Origin: M55B129 sp964506505
Lineage (GTDB): Bacteria > Bacillota > Dethiobacteria > DTU022
Assembly (NCBI GenBank): GCA_964506505.1
Contig: CAZDKY010000065.1
Location: 1 to 7,580 of the forward strand
Direction of reading: 5' to 3'
DNA length: 7,580 bases
In this document: positions 1 to 4,302 of the stretch, in pieces
Layout: every line of letters begins with the position of its first letter
Numbering within the stretch: position 1 is the stretch's first letter
The notes under the pieces: generated by a model
Told to the model about the DNA's origin: nothing
Database searches by the model: none
What the model saw: the letters and a program-made list of their open reading frames with translations, nothing else
Made by a program: the position numbers and the translations under genes

Positions 1-1
1 T

Positions 2-166
2 AATGTCCCCGCTGAACCATCCATCCTGGAGGCGACCCCGGGTAACCGTTACCAGTTTTTGCGCAAGGGCTACTTCTATCTTGAGCCACAATCTTCCCGT
101 AAAAGAGCTCTTGTTTTCAACTGTATCGTAGCGCTCCGTGACAGCTGGGCCAGGAAGAAAAAATAG
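2..166 (+). CDS. glnS: Glutaminyl-tRNA synthetase, C-terminal fragment (5' end outside window)
   Basis: Open from the left edge of the window to TAG at 164-166, giving 54 residues. The reading contains YQFLRKGYFYLEPQSS followed by ALVFNCIVALRDSWARKKK. This matches the end of the C-terminal anticodon-binding beta-barrel of class I GlnRS, where a '.F.R.GYF..D' strand is followed by '.VFNR.V.LRD.WAK' at the extreme C-terminus. The enzyme charges tRNA-Gln with glutamine in the cytoplasm. The catalytic Rossmann fold (HIGH and KMSKS motifs) lies outside the window and cannot be checked. Many Firmicutes lack GlnRS and use GatCAB amidation instead, so its presence narrows the host to lineages that acquired it. 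A GluRS of the related subclass shares this barrel, but the LRDSWA ending favours GlnRS. No clear terminator follows the stop codon. Confidence 0.85.
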   Translation, partial: NVPAEPSILEATPGNRYQFLRKGYFYLEPQSSRKRALVFNCIVALRDSWARKKK

Positions 167-261
167 GAGCGAAATGCCAGAGTAGCGGGTGATTAAATTG
201 CTTGGAAAGAAGTGGCAGCAAATGGTTAAAAAAGTTTTACTGCTCATCATATTCCTGCCGG

Positions 262-289
262 TTGAATAAGCTGCTGGCATTATTATAAA
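262..289 (+). promoter_or_regulatory. Candidate sigma-A promoter for the YgjP-like gene
   Basis: TTGAAT at 262-267 (4/6 to the -35 consensus) is followed by a 16-nt spacer and TATAAA at 284-289 (5/6 to the -10 consensus). Predicted initiation near 296 gives a leader of about 45 nt before the ATG at 340. The match is reasonable, but AT-rich intergenic DNA yields such pairs by chance. Confidence 0.4.
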
Positions 290-315
290 GAACAGGACAA
301 CTGGAAAATAGCAAT

Positions 316-331
316 CCTGCAGCGGCAGGAG
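316..331 (+). promoter_or_regulatory. Shine-Dalgarno inside a small hairpin
   Basis: CCTGC (316-320) and GCAGG (325-329) form a perfect 5-bp stem closed by the 4-nt loop AGCG. The right arm contains the start of the AGGAG ribosome binding site (327-331). AGGAG ends 8 nt before the ATG at 340, which is the spacing that decides the start of the next gene. In addition, 253-260 (TCCTGCCG) is perfectly complementary to 323-330, so a longer read-through transcript could mask the same site by an 8-bp pairing. Confidence 0.45.
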
Positions 332-339
332 TGAAAAAT

Positions 340-1062
340 ATGGAACAGCACACCGTAACTTATGAAGGATCTAATATTACATTTACCCTGATCAGGAAAA
401 GGGTTAAAAATATCAACCTGAGAGTGAAGCCAGATTTAACCGTTATTGTCTCAGCCAATAAGACGGTATCTTCTGAACAAATAAATAAATTTGTGGAAAA
501 GAAAGCGCCGTGGATTCTGAAAAATATCCGCTGTTTTGCTGAAAAGAATGAAAGCTACAGAGCGCTGCAGTACCAGGAGGGAGAGATAATTCATTATCTC
601 GGGGTCACCCGTCAGCTGACAATATCACCTGCTGAGGATAAAGAAGAAATTTCCCTGGATGGTCGGTTTCTCCGGTTTTTGATCAAGGATGGCGGCGACT
701 TTGCTTCGAAAAAGCAACTTTTTGATCAATGGCTGAAAAATCAGGGAGAAAATATTTTTAATGAAGCCGTTGACCGGGTGTTAGCCGGGCTGGACCGCTA
801 CCGGATCGAGAAACCTTTAATTACTGTCAGGACAATGAAGAGCAGGTGGGGTTCCTGCTCTTTTACCAAACGAAAAATCACCCTGAACACAGAACTTCTA
901 AAATTCCCCCTATCCTGCATCGATTATGTCGTCCTGCATGAACTGGCTCATTTTATCCACCACAAGCACGATCGGGCTTTTTATAATTTTTTATCACAAT
1001 TTATGCCCGACTATAAAGAGTGGCAGCAGCTGTTGAAAACTGCAGGAATTGAAAAAATCTAA
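340..1062 (+). CDS. YgjP-like (DUF45/SprT-like) zinc-dependent metallohydrolase
   Basis: A 240-residue protein of the YgjP/DUF45 family (annotated variously as M48-like metallopeptidase or, for E. coli YgjP, as a UTP pyrophosphatase). The family hallmarks are in place. MKSRWGSCS is at residues 166-174. The zinc-binding motif HELAH is at 200-204, with catalytic Glu201, ligands His200 and His204, and a third ligand His210 in the typical H-x9-H spacing. A C-terminal 'F...L...MPDYKEWQQLL' helix follows. The N-terminal half is the usual beta-rich region ('NINLRVKPDLTVIVSA') found in the 230-250 residue forms. No signal peptide or membrane segment is present, so it should be cytoplasmic. The start is ATG 340, with AGGAG 8 nt upstream. 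A GTG at 331 in the same frame overlaps that ribosome binding site and is unlikely. The gene appears to stand alone. The substrate is not settled: peptidase and nucleotide hydrolase roles have both been proposed for the family. Confidence 0.88.
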   Translation: MEQHTVTYEGSNITFTLIRKRVKNINLRVKPDLTVIVSANKTVSSEQINKFVEKKAPWILKNIRCFAEKNESYRALQYQEGEIIHYLGVTRQLTISPAEDKEEISLDGRFLRFLIKDGGDFASKKQLFDQWLKNQGENIFNEAVDRVLAGLDRYRIEKPLITVRTMKSRWGSCSFTKRKITLNTELLKFPLSCIDYVVLHELAHFIHHKHDRAFYNFLSQFMPDYKEWQQLLKTAGIEKI

Positions 1063-1075
1063 AATATTACGAGTG

Positions 1076-1110
1076 AAAAAAACCTGAGAAGCTCGAGCGA
1101 TAACCAGGTT
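1076..1110 (-). terminator. Possible leftward terminator (AACCTG/CAGGTT stem plus T7)
   Basis: AACCTG (1081-1086) and CAGGTT (1105-1110) are exact inverted repeats. The loop contains the palindrome GCTCGAGC. Read on the minus strand, the stem is followed by seven T residues (complement of A1076-1082). It could stop transcripts arriving from the GYD gene. The 6-bp stem with an 18-nt loop is weak. Confidence 0.3.
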
Positions 1111-1130
1111 CAGGATTATATCCTGACCTG
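1105..1130 (+). terminator. Strong hairpin after the YgjP-like gene, possible terminator
   Basis: CAGGTTCAGGAT (1105-1116), the loop TAT, and ATCCTGACCTG (1120-1130) form an 11-bp stem with a single bulged T, starting 43 nt after the stop codon. Only a short T3 follows (TTTCG), so it is a poor intrinsic terminator. It may instead protect the 3' end or mark a decayed gene. It shares its left arm with the overlapping leftward hairpin, so the two cannot form together. Confidence 0.35.
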
Positions 1131-1162
1131 TTTCGAACTGGGAGAGAAGGACTACCAGAAAG

Positions 1163-1345
1163 ATTGGTCGTTTTTTCAGAACCTGGCTTCCCGAAAGTGT
1201 TTATCAACCTGATGATTGACCCTGCTTCGAGATATATTGCAACGATCCGAAAACCTCTCCTGAAGGTAAATCAATTGTTGATACAGGGATTGGAGTTAAG
1301 CCTTTGCATATAAGAAAGAATTTCATTACAAGATCAATTGCATAA
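1163..1345 (+). pseudogene. GyrI-like / AraC effector-binding domain, broken C-terminal remnant
   Basis: Reading from 1163 gives IGRFFRTWLPESVYQPDD, then TGA at 1217-1219, then PCFEIYCNDPKTSPEG, KSIVDTGIGVKPL and a short tail to TAA at 1343-1345. This is the signature ending of GyrI-like effector-binding domains (AraC-type regulators and DNA gyrase inhibitor proteins), where 'WLPESGYQPDD.PCFEIY.NDP..HPEG..I.DI..PVKPL' is typical. The internal TGA sits where Arg or Gly is normal and is one substitution from CGA or GGA. Upstream, the plausible continuation (GEKDYQK) lies in another frame, joined by a +1 shift near 1162. The N-terminal half of the domain and any DNA-binding domain cannot be traced. 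The family binds small amphipathic molecules; this copy should be non-functional. Sequencing error is possible, but two separate lesions plus a missing N-terminus favour true decay. Confidence 0.72.
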
Positions 1346-1449
1346 TGGATCGGATTGGCACTAATGAAATACCGGTCCCTGATTTCTTACTTCATATCAT
1401 TGAGAATTTACCGGGCTAAGAAATTCTGAACAGAGATTTGCCCAAAATA

Positions 1450-1479
1450 CTGCCCCGCGTTTACTGAGCCGCGGAGCAG
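1450..1479 (-). terminator. Possible terminator of the GYD gene
   Basis: CTGCCCCGCG (1450-1459) and CGCGGAGCAG (1470-1479) pair over 9 of 10 positions around a 10-nt loop. On the minus strand the GC-rich stem is followed at once by TATTTTGGG, a partial T-tract. It lies 102 nt beyond the stop codon of the leftward GYD gene, making it the best candidate to end that transcript. On the plus strand nothing T-rich follows. Confidence 0.42.
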
Positions 1480-1581
1480 ACTTCATATCGATTAAACAGG
1501 TTGATAAATAAACAAAGGTGACGCGTGTTAACTGCTTCGACTTAAGCTTGAAAACGTTGGATGTTTCCTGGCACTTGAATG

Positions 1582-1857
1582 TTAAAATAATCTGTCGAAA
1601 TCGTCGACCGTAATGGCCGGGGTTGTGGCAAAACTGATATCAAGAAGGTTGCCCATCTCTACCGAGGCTTTAATCACATTTTTAATGGACGGGAAATTAA
1701 CGATAAAGAGAAGATCATTTTCGCCCAGCAGGACATACCCTGCCTTAATTGAGCCGCCGTTTTCCTGGATCAAATCTTTTGCTTTCTCGGTCCGTTCAGG
1801 GCTGATTTCTTGTAAAGCACCTGGATTATATTTGCCGAGCATCATGTAAACCCCCAC
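1582..1857 (-). CDS. GYD domain-containing protein
   Basis: A 91-residue single-domain protein with the full pattern of the GYD family: 'MLGKYNPGAL' (6-15), 'ISPERTEKAKDLIQENGG' (18-35), 'GYVLLGENDLLFIV' (40-53), then 'KASVEMGNLLDISFATTPAI' (63-82) and 'DDFDRLF' at the end. Members are small alpha+beta (ferredoxin-like) cytoplasmic proteins of no established function. They are common in Clostridia, Deltaproteobacteria and archaea. The start is GTG at 1857-1855: on the minus strand AAAGGAGGG (1873-1865) ends 7 nt before it, whereas the ATG at 1845 would be 19 nt away. The aromatic residue of the name-giving G-x-Y-D motif is replaced here (G45-E-N47-D48). The gene is monocistronic, transcribed leftward from its own promoter, and divergent from the spermidine-synthase-like gene. 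Confidence 0.86.
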   Translation of the reverse strand: MGVYMMLGKYNPGALQEISPERTEKAKDLIQENGGSIKAGYVLLGENDLLFIVNFPSIKNVIKASVEMGNLLDISFATTPAITVDDFDRLF

Positions 1858-1901
1858 CGGGAAACCCTCCTTTGGATAAGATTGGTTGGTACTTTTGTTT
1901 T

Positions 1902-1930
1902 ATAATACAGTAAATTGTGACTTTTTGCAA
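1902..1930 (-). promoter_or_regulatory. Sigma-A promoter of the GYD gene
   Basis: On the minus strand TTGCAA (1930-1925, 4/6 to -35) is followed by exactly 17 nt and TATTAT (1907-1902, 5/6 to -10). Initiation is expected near 1895, giving a leader of roughly 38 nt with the AAAGGAGGG site before the GTG start. Spacing and position are ideal for the only gene on this strand. Confidence 0.6.
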
Positions 1931-1939
1931 TACTATGTC

Positions 1940-1979
1940 CTTTAAATTAAACGTTCTTGGACGTTCAGTTTAATTAAAG
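1940..1979. repeat. AT-rich inverted repeat with tandem ACGTTC boxes
   Basis: CTTTAAATTAAAC (1940-1952) pairs with GTTTAATTAAAG (1968-1979) with one bulged A. Inside lie two direct copies of ACGTTC (1951-1956 and 1961-1966), 10 bp apart, one helical turn. AACGT (1950-1954) and ACGTT (1961-1965) are also inverted around TCTTGG. It sits 10 bp upstream of the GYD -35 box and overlaps the candidate rightward -35. This placement fits a shared operator or activator site. The binding protein is unknown, and the pattern is not the inverted GAAC-N4-GTTC of a Gram-positive LexA box. Confidence 0.5.
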
Positions 1980-1986
1980 ATATAAT
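1957..1986 (+). promoter_or_regulatory. Candidate rightward promoter for the spermidine-synthase-like gene
   Basis: A perfect TATAAT at 1981-1986 lies 18 nt after TTGGAC (1957-1962), a weak -35. Transcription from here would give a leader of about 240 nt that contains the whole structured element at 2054-2137. The -35 overlaps the inverted repeat at 1940-1979, so this promoter would depend on, or be blocked by, whatever binds there. Confidence 0.35.
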
Positions 1987-2053
1987 GTAACTACTCGTAT
2001 GCCCAGCGCCAGTTCTCGACCCTACAGACTTATAAATTTTTGTTAAAGCTAAC

Positions 2054-2137
2054 CCGTGCCAAAGTGGACGGTTCGAGCGTCACCGGAGCGAAGCGGAGGT
2101 CCGAAGGGAAGACGATGGAACTGTCCCCTTGGCGCGG
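2054..2137 (+). repeat. 84-nt structured element: long imperfect stem with branched head
   Basis: Positions 2054-2074 pair with 2118-2137 to make a stem of about 19 pairs. It includes CCGTGCCAA with TTGGCGCGG and GGACGGTTC with GAACTGTCC, with two G-U wobbles, one bulged A and one mismatch. A second stem CGTC/GACG (2078-2081 with 2111-2114) continues inward across a 3x3 internal loop. The 29-nt head can form two mini-hairpins, CCG/CGG at 2083-2096 and CC/GG at 2101-2107 with the loop GAA. It could be a leader RNA element of the downstream gene, a dispersed palindromic (REP/MITE-like) repeat, or a small RNA. I recognise no riboswitch class in it: no cobalamin, T-box, SAM, TPP or purine core motifs. 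Confidence 0.5.
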
Positions 2138-2232
2138 CATGCCTGGGTAGTTACGATATAATTAATTTTTGCAGGGCATGGTACAAACAGAAGGACGGAA
2201 TACCTTCAAGTACAGACAGAGAGGTAAAGATA

Positions 2233-2925
2233 ATGGCTATCCCAGACGAACCTTCCATTGTAATTGAAAGACGCCGGGGCCTGGCCGGGGAACTTCAGCT
2301 GCAGAGGCGGGGAGACAGTTATGAAATTATCTATAACGGGGTTTTCCTGATGGCCAGCTATAATGGTGCTTCGGAAAAAGCTGCTGTCCGGGATGCCCTG
2401 CAGGATTTGCCTCACGAGGAAAAGTCGCTGGCTGTTCTAATGGGCGGCCTGGGGATGGGGTACAGTCTGCAGGAAGCCCTGGATTGCCCGCAGGTACAAC
2501 GGGTGGACGTGGTCGAGATTGAACCGGCCATCATCGAATGGAATCGGAAAATTTTCCCGACCTTAAATGGTCGGGCCCTGGATGATCCGCGGACCGAAAT
2601 TGTCGCTGCCGATTTCAGGAAAGTGCTGGTTGAAGAAGCGGAGAAGGCAGCTTTGAAAGGGCCCGTTTTTGATGTGATAATGGTTGACACTGACAATGGC
2701 AGTAGCTGGCTGAGCCTTCCTGAGAATGCTTTTTTCTACAGCTCCGTGGGGCTTAAGCTAATCGACCGGTGCCTTGTCCCTGGCGGAGCGGTCTGTTTCT
2801 GGTGTTCCAGGAGTGAAAAAGAGTTTGAAGAGAGGTTGAAAATTTTTTTTCACCGGGTAAGTTTCAGGTGTCTTACTGAAGAAACAGGCCATGAAGGATG
2901 CTACTACCTGGCCGGAAAACCCTGA
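2233..2925 (+). CDS. Spermidine/spermine synthase-like protein (Rossmann SAM-binding fold)
   Basis: A 230-residue protein of the spermidine-synthase-like superfamily. It has an N-terminal beta region ('GLAGELQLQRRGDSYEII', 'NGVFLMASYNG', 16-45) and the nucleotide-binding loop GGLGMG (71-76). Next come the acidic strand VDVVEIEP (91-98, Glu95 and Glu97), DPRTEIVAADFRKVL (118-132), and the strand FDVIMVDTDNG (146-156). In true aminopropyltransferases the last strand holds the catalytic Asp in 'D..DP' and the loop reads GGGDG. Both differ here, so polyamine synthesis is not assured and another SAM-dependent reaction is possible. The start is ATG 2233: GAGG (2221-2224) is 8 nt upstream, and family homology begins right after it. 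A GTG at 2056 in the same frame would add 59 residues encoded by the structured element, with no homology. No signal peptide. It is probably a single-gene unit; carA downstream has its own promoter. Confidence 0.8.
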   Translation: MAIPDEPSIVIERRRGLAGELQLQRRGDSYEIIYNGVFLMASYNGASEKAAVRDALQDLPHEEKSLAVLMGGLGMGYSLQEALDCPQVQRVDVVEIEPAIIEWNRKIFPTLNGRALDDPRTEIVAADFRKVLVEEAEKAALKGPVFDVIMVDTDNGSSWLSLPENAFFYSSVGLKLIDRCLVPGGAVCFWCSRSEKEFEERLKIFFHRVSFRCLTEETGHEGCYYLAGKP

Positions 2926-3042
2926 GCAATGGCTGCGGAAAAGGTTTGTTCTCCTTTGTTGCTAATCGATTGTTCTGCAGAAACTTCTACGAGATTCAGC
3001 TTCTTAATAAGGAGAATATAACCATTGTAGGAAATAGATGCC

Positions 3043-3071
3043 TTGTAATATTATATCCCTATCGTTATAAT
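3043..3071 (+). promoter_or_regulatory. Sigma-A promoter of carAB
   Basis: TTGTAA (3043-3048, 4/6 to -35), a 17-nt spacer, and a perfect TATAAT (3066-3071). Initiation is expected near 3078, leaving a leader of about 80 nt before carA. This is the best promoter in the window, and it shows that carAB can be transcribed independently of the upstream gene. Confidence 0.65.
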
Positions 3072-3092
3072 CATAAAGATATTTAGACATTT

Positions 3093-3131
3093 TTCCCCCG
3101 GACATCCATTTCCCGGGGAATGGTCTTATTT
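3093..3131 (+). promoter_or_regulatory. carAB leader with two mutually exclusive hairpins / 18-bp palindrome
   Basis: Hairpin 1 pairs 3093-3101 with 3113-3120 (TTCCCCGG/CCGGGGAA with one bulged C and an 11-nt loop). Hairpin 2 pairs 3106-3112 with 3117-3123 (CCATTTC/GGAATGG, one T-G pair, loop CCGG) and is followed directly by the U-rich TCTTATTT (3124-3131). They share bases and cannot coexist, an arrangement like an attenuator. As DNA, 3106-3123 is a nearly perfect 18-bp palindrome and could instead be an operator. No PyrR-type anti-antiterminator motif was seen. Confidence 0.45.
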
Positions 3132-3145
3132 CGCAAATGACGCAA

Positions 3146-3161
3146 AGGAGGAGCAGCCCTG
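3146..3161 (+). promoter_or_regulatory. Ribosome binding site that fixes a CTG start for carA
   Basis: AGGAGG at 3146-3151 is an optimal Shine-Dalgarno ending 7 nt before CTG at 3159-3161. No ATG, GTG or TTG exists in the carA frame between the upstream stop (3138-3140) and TTG 3195. That TTG lies 43 nt from this site and has no site of its own. Confidence 0.7.
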
Positions 3162-4286
3162 CAAACGCTACTGGTTCTGGAAGACGGATTTACATTGAAG
3201 GGAGAAAGTTTTTCAGGAAAAGGCGAAGTATTTGGTGAAGTAGTTTTTAATACATCGATGACCGGATACCAGGAGATGGTTACCGATCCATCCTACAGGG
3301 GACAGATTCTCAATCTTACCTGCCCCATGATAGGAAACTATGGCGTAAACGAATATGATTGCGAATCAGCCCTTCCCCAGGTGGAAGGGCTTTTAGTTAA
3401 AGAATACTGCCGGCAGCCGCGAAGCTGGCGGGCTCGTGAGTCGCTGGACGCATTACTGGATCGGTACGGCATCCTGGGAGTGGAAGGGATTGACACGCGT
3501 TCTCTGACTTTGCACCTTCGCCGGGCAGGGACTATGAAGGGAGCCCTTTCCACCATTGAAAGGGATCCTGCGGTGCTTCTACAGCGGGTCAGTAATTTTC
3601 CCGGAATCACTGACCCGGACCTGGTCGGAGAAGTGACATCGCAGGTAGTCCATCCCTGGACTGAACGTTCACCGGAAATTGTTACCCCGGTGGCCCGCCG
3701 GGAAACTGAGGCTATTGGTGAGGATCTTCATGTCGTGGTTTACGATTTTGGAGTCAAGTATAGTATACTACACAGCCTGGCCAACCTTGGATGCCGGGTG
3801 ACGGTGGTCCCCTGTCGGACCTCCGCTGCCGAAGCAATGGCCCTGAAGCCGGACGGTATTTTGCTTTCCAATGGACCCGGTGATCCAGTGGCGTGCAGCG
3901 ATGTTCTTCCTGCTATCCGAAGTATTCTGGGACGTGTACCCGTTTTCGGTATTTGCCTCGGCCATCAGCTTCTCGGTATGGCCCTCGGGTTTTCAACCTT
4001 TAAGCTGGCCTTTGGCCATCGAGGCGGAAACCATCCTGTCAGGGAACTGACCACCGGAAAAGTCTTCATAACTTCCCAGAACCATGGTTACTGCCTGCAG
4101 CTTGGGGAGGAAAGCGGGGCTACCGTTCCGACTCACATCAATCTGAATGATGGAACCCTGGAAGGTTTGGAGAACAGGGAACAGAGGTGTTTTTCAGTTC
4201 AGTATCACCCTGAAGCGGCACCCGGCCCCCGGGATTCAACCAATCTTTATGAAAAATTTGTGGCTATGATGCAAAATAAAGTTTGA
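3159..4286 (+). CDS. carA: Carbamoyl-phosphate synthase small subunit (glutamine amidotransferase), CTG start
   Basis: A 375-residue CarA. It hydrolyses glutamine and channels ammonia to CarB. The N-terminal small-subunit domain runs from residue 1 to about 150 ('LLVLEDG', 'EVFGEVVFNTSMTGYQEMVT', 'DPSYRGQILNLTCPMIGNYG', 'GIDTRSLTLHLRRAGTMKG'). A class I glutamine amidotransferase domain follows from about residue 190 to the end. The triad is intact: Cys266 in GICLGHQ, and His350 and Glu352 in QYHPEA. The oxyanion region (LLSNGPGDP) and SQNHGY are present. Numbering runs exactly three below E. coli (Cys269, His353, Glu355), so the protein is full length. The start is CTG 3159. LQTLLVLEDG aligns with the usual MKALLVLEDG, and an ideal AGGAGG precedes it. 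Starting at TTG 3195 would cut off 12 conserved residues. The stop lies 16 nt before carB, so the two are surely co-transcribed. Confidence 0.95.
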   Translation: MQTLLVLEDGFTLKGESFSGKGEVFGEVVFNTSMTGYQEMVTDPSYRGQILNLTCPMIGNYGVNEYDCESALPQVEGLLVKEYCRQPRSWRARESLDALLDRYGILGVEGIDTRSLTLHLRRAGTMKGALSTIERDPAVLLQRVSNFPGITDPDLVGEVTSQVVHPWTERSPEIVTPVARRETEAIGEDLHVVVYDFGVKYSILHSLANLGCRVTVVPCRTSAAEAMALKPDGILLSNGPGDPVACSDVLPAIRSILGRVPVFGICLGHQLLGMALGFSTFKLAFGHRGGNHPVRELTTGKVFITSQNHGYCLQLGEESGATVPTHINLNDGTLEGLENREQRCFSVQYHPEAAPGPRDSTNLYEKFVAMMQNKV

Positions 4287-4302
4287 AAAGAGGCTGGTAA
4301 AA

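Larger units (their letters stand above)
167..339 (+). other. Intergenic region between glnS and the YgjP-like gene
   Basis: A 173-nt spacer with no supported gene. It contains a candidate promoter (262-289) and a small hairpin over the next gene's ribosome binding site (316-329). An ATG at 222 opens a 14-codon reading rich in Lys then Leu/Ile (MVKKVLLLIIFLPVE, then TAA), which resembles the start of a signal peptide. It has no good Shine-Dalgarno and nothing follows it, so it is not called as a gene. No intrinsic terminator with a T-run is visible after glnS. Confidence 0.6.
1063..1581. other. Gene-free, decayed intergenic region
   Basis: 519 nt without an intact gene. It holds, in order, hairpins just after the YgjP-like gene (1076-1130), the remnant of a GyrI-like domain (about 1163-1306), a short open stretch of unknown origin (1300-1419), and a hairpin that may end the leftward GYD gene (1450-1479). 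The stretch 1480-1581 shows no recognisable feature. The mixture of coding-like reading and stops suggests a formerly coding region. Confidence 0.6.
1858..2232. other. Divergent intergenic control region
   Basis: 375 nt between the leftward GYD gene and the rightward spermidine-synthase-like gene. In order it contains the GYD ribosome binding site (1865-1873) and promoter (1902-1930), an AT-rich inverted repeat (1940-1979), a rightward promoter candidate (1957-1986), a structured element with a long stem (2054-2137), and the ribosome binding site of the next gene (2220-2224). The stretch 2138-2219 has only a lone TATAAT at 2157-2162 without an acceptable -35. Confidence 0.6.

Noticed and set aside
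222..266. 14-codon signal-peptide-like reading (MVKKVLLLIIFLPVE)
   Set aside because: Weak ribosome binding site, and it stops immediately after the hydrophobic stretch; it may be a relic but is too short to call.
331..339. GTG 331 as the start of the YgjP-like gene
   Set aside because: It overlaps its own would-be ribosome binding site; ATG 340 has AGGAG at 8 nt.
1300..1419. Open stretch reading AFAYKKEFHYK and, from ATG 1345, MDRIGTNEIPVPDF to TAA
   Set aside because: Only 39 codons, a length expected by chance; no ribosome binding site and no family recognised. It could be the tail of a second decayed gene, but this cannot be supported.
1940..1979. LexA (SOS) box
   Set aside because: The ACGTTC/GAACGT elements are direct repeats, not the inverted GAAC-N4-GTTC arrangement.
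2157..2162. TATAAT as a promoter close to the spermidine-synthase-like gene
   Set aside because: No -35-like hexamer at 16-18 nt and no extended -10 TGn; TTGGCG is 22 nt away.
2898..3086. 62-codon plus-strand reading overlapping the end of the spermidine-synthase-like gene
   Set aside because: GAAGG abuts the ATG with no spacer, the product has no recognisable fold or motif, and the carAB promoter lies within it. AAGGAG at 3010-3015 is followed only by an ATT codon, not a usual start.
3120..3140. Six-codon leader peptide ATG-GTC-TTA-TTT-CGC-AAA-TGA before carA, and an overlapping ATG at 3137
   Set aside because: No usable Shine-Dalgarno (GGGG only 1 nt away), no regulatory codon run, and the ATG at 3137 is out of frame with carA.
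3078..3158. PyrR-dependent attenuator
   Set aside because: No ARUCC-type anti-antiterminator motif and no strong terminator with a T-run in the carAB leader.
3195..3197. TTG 3195 as the start of carA
   Set aside because: It would discard 12 conserved residues and has no Shine-Dalgarno; CTG 3159 has an ideal one.
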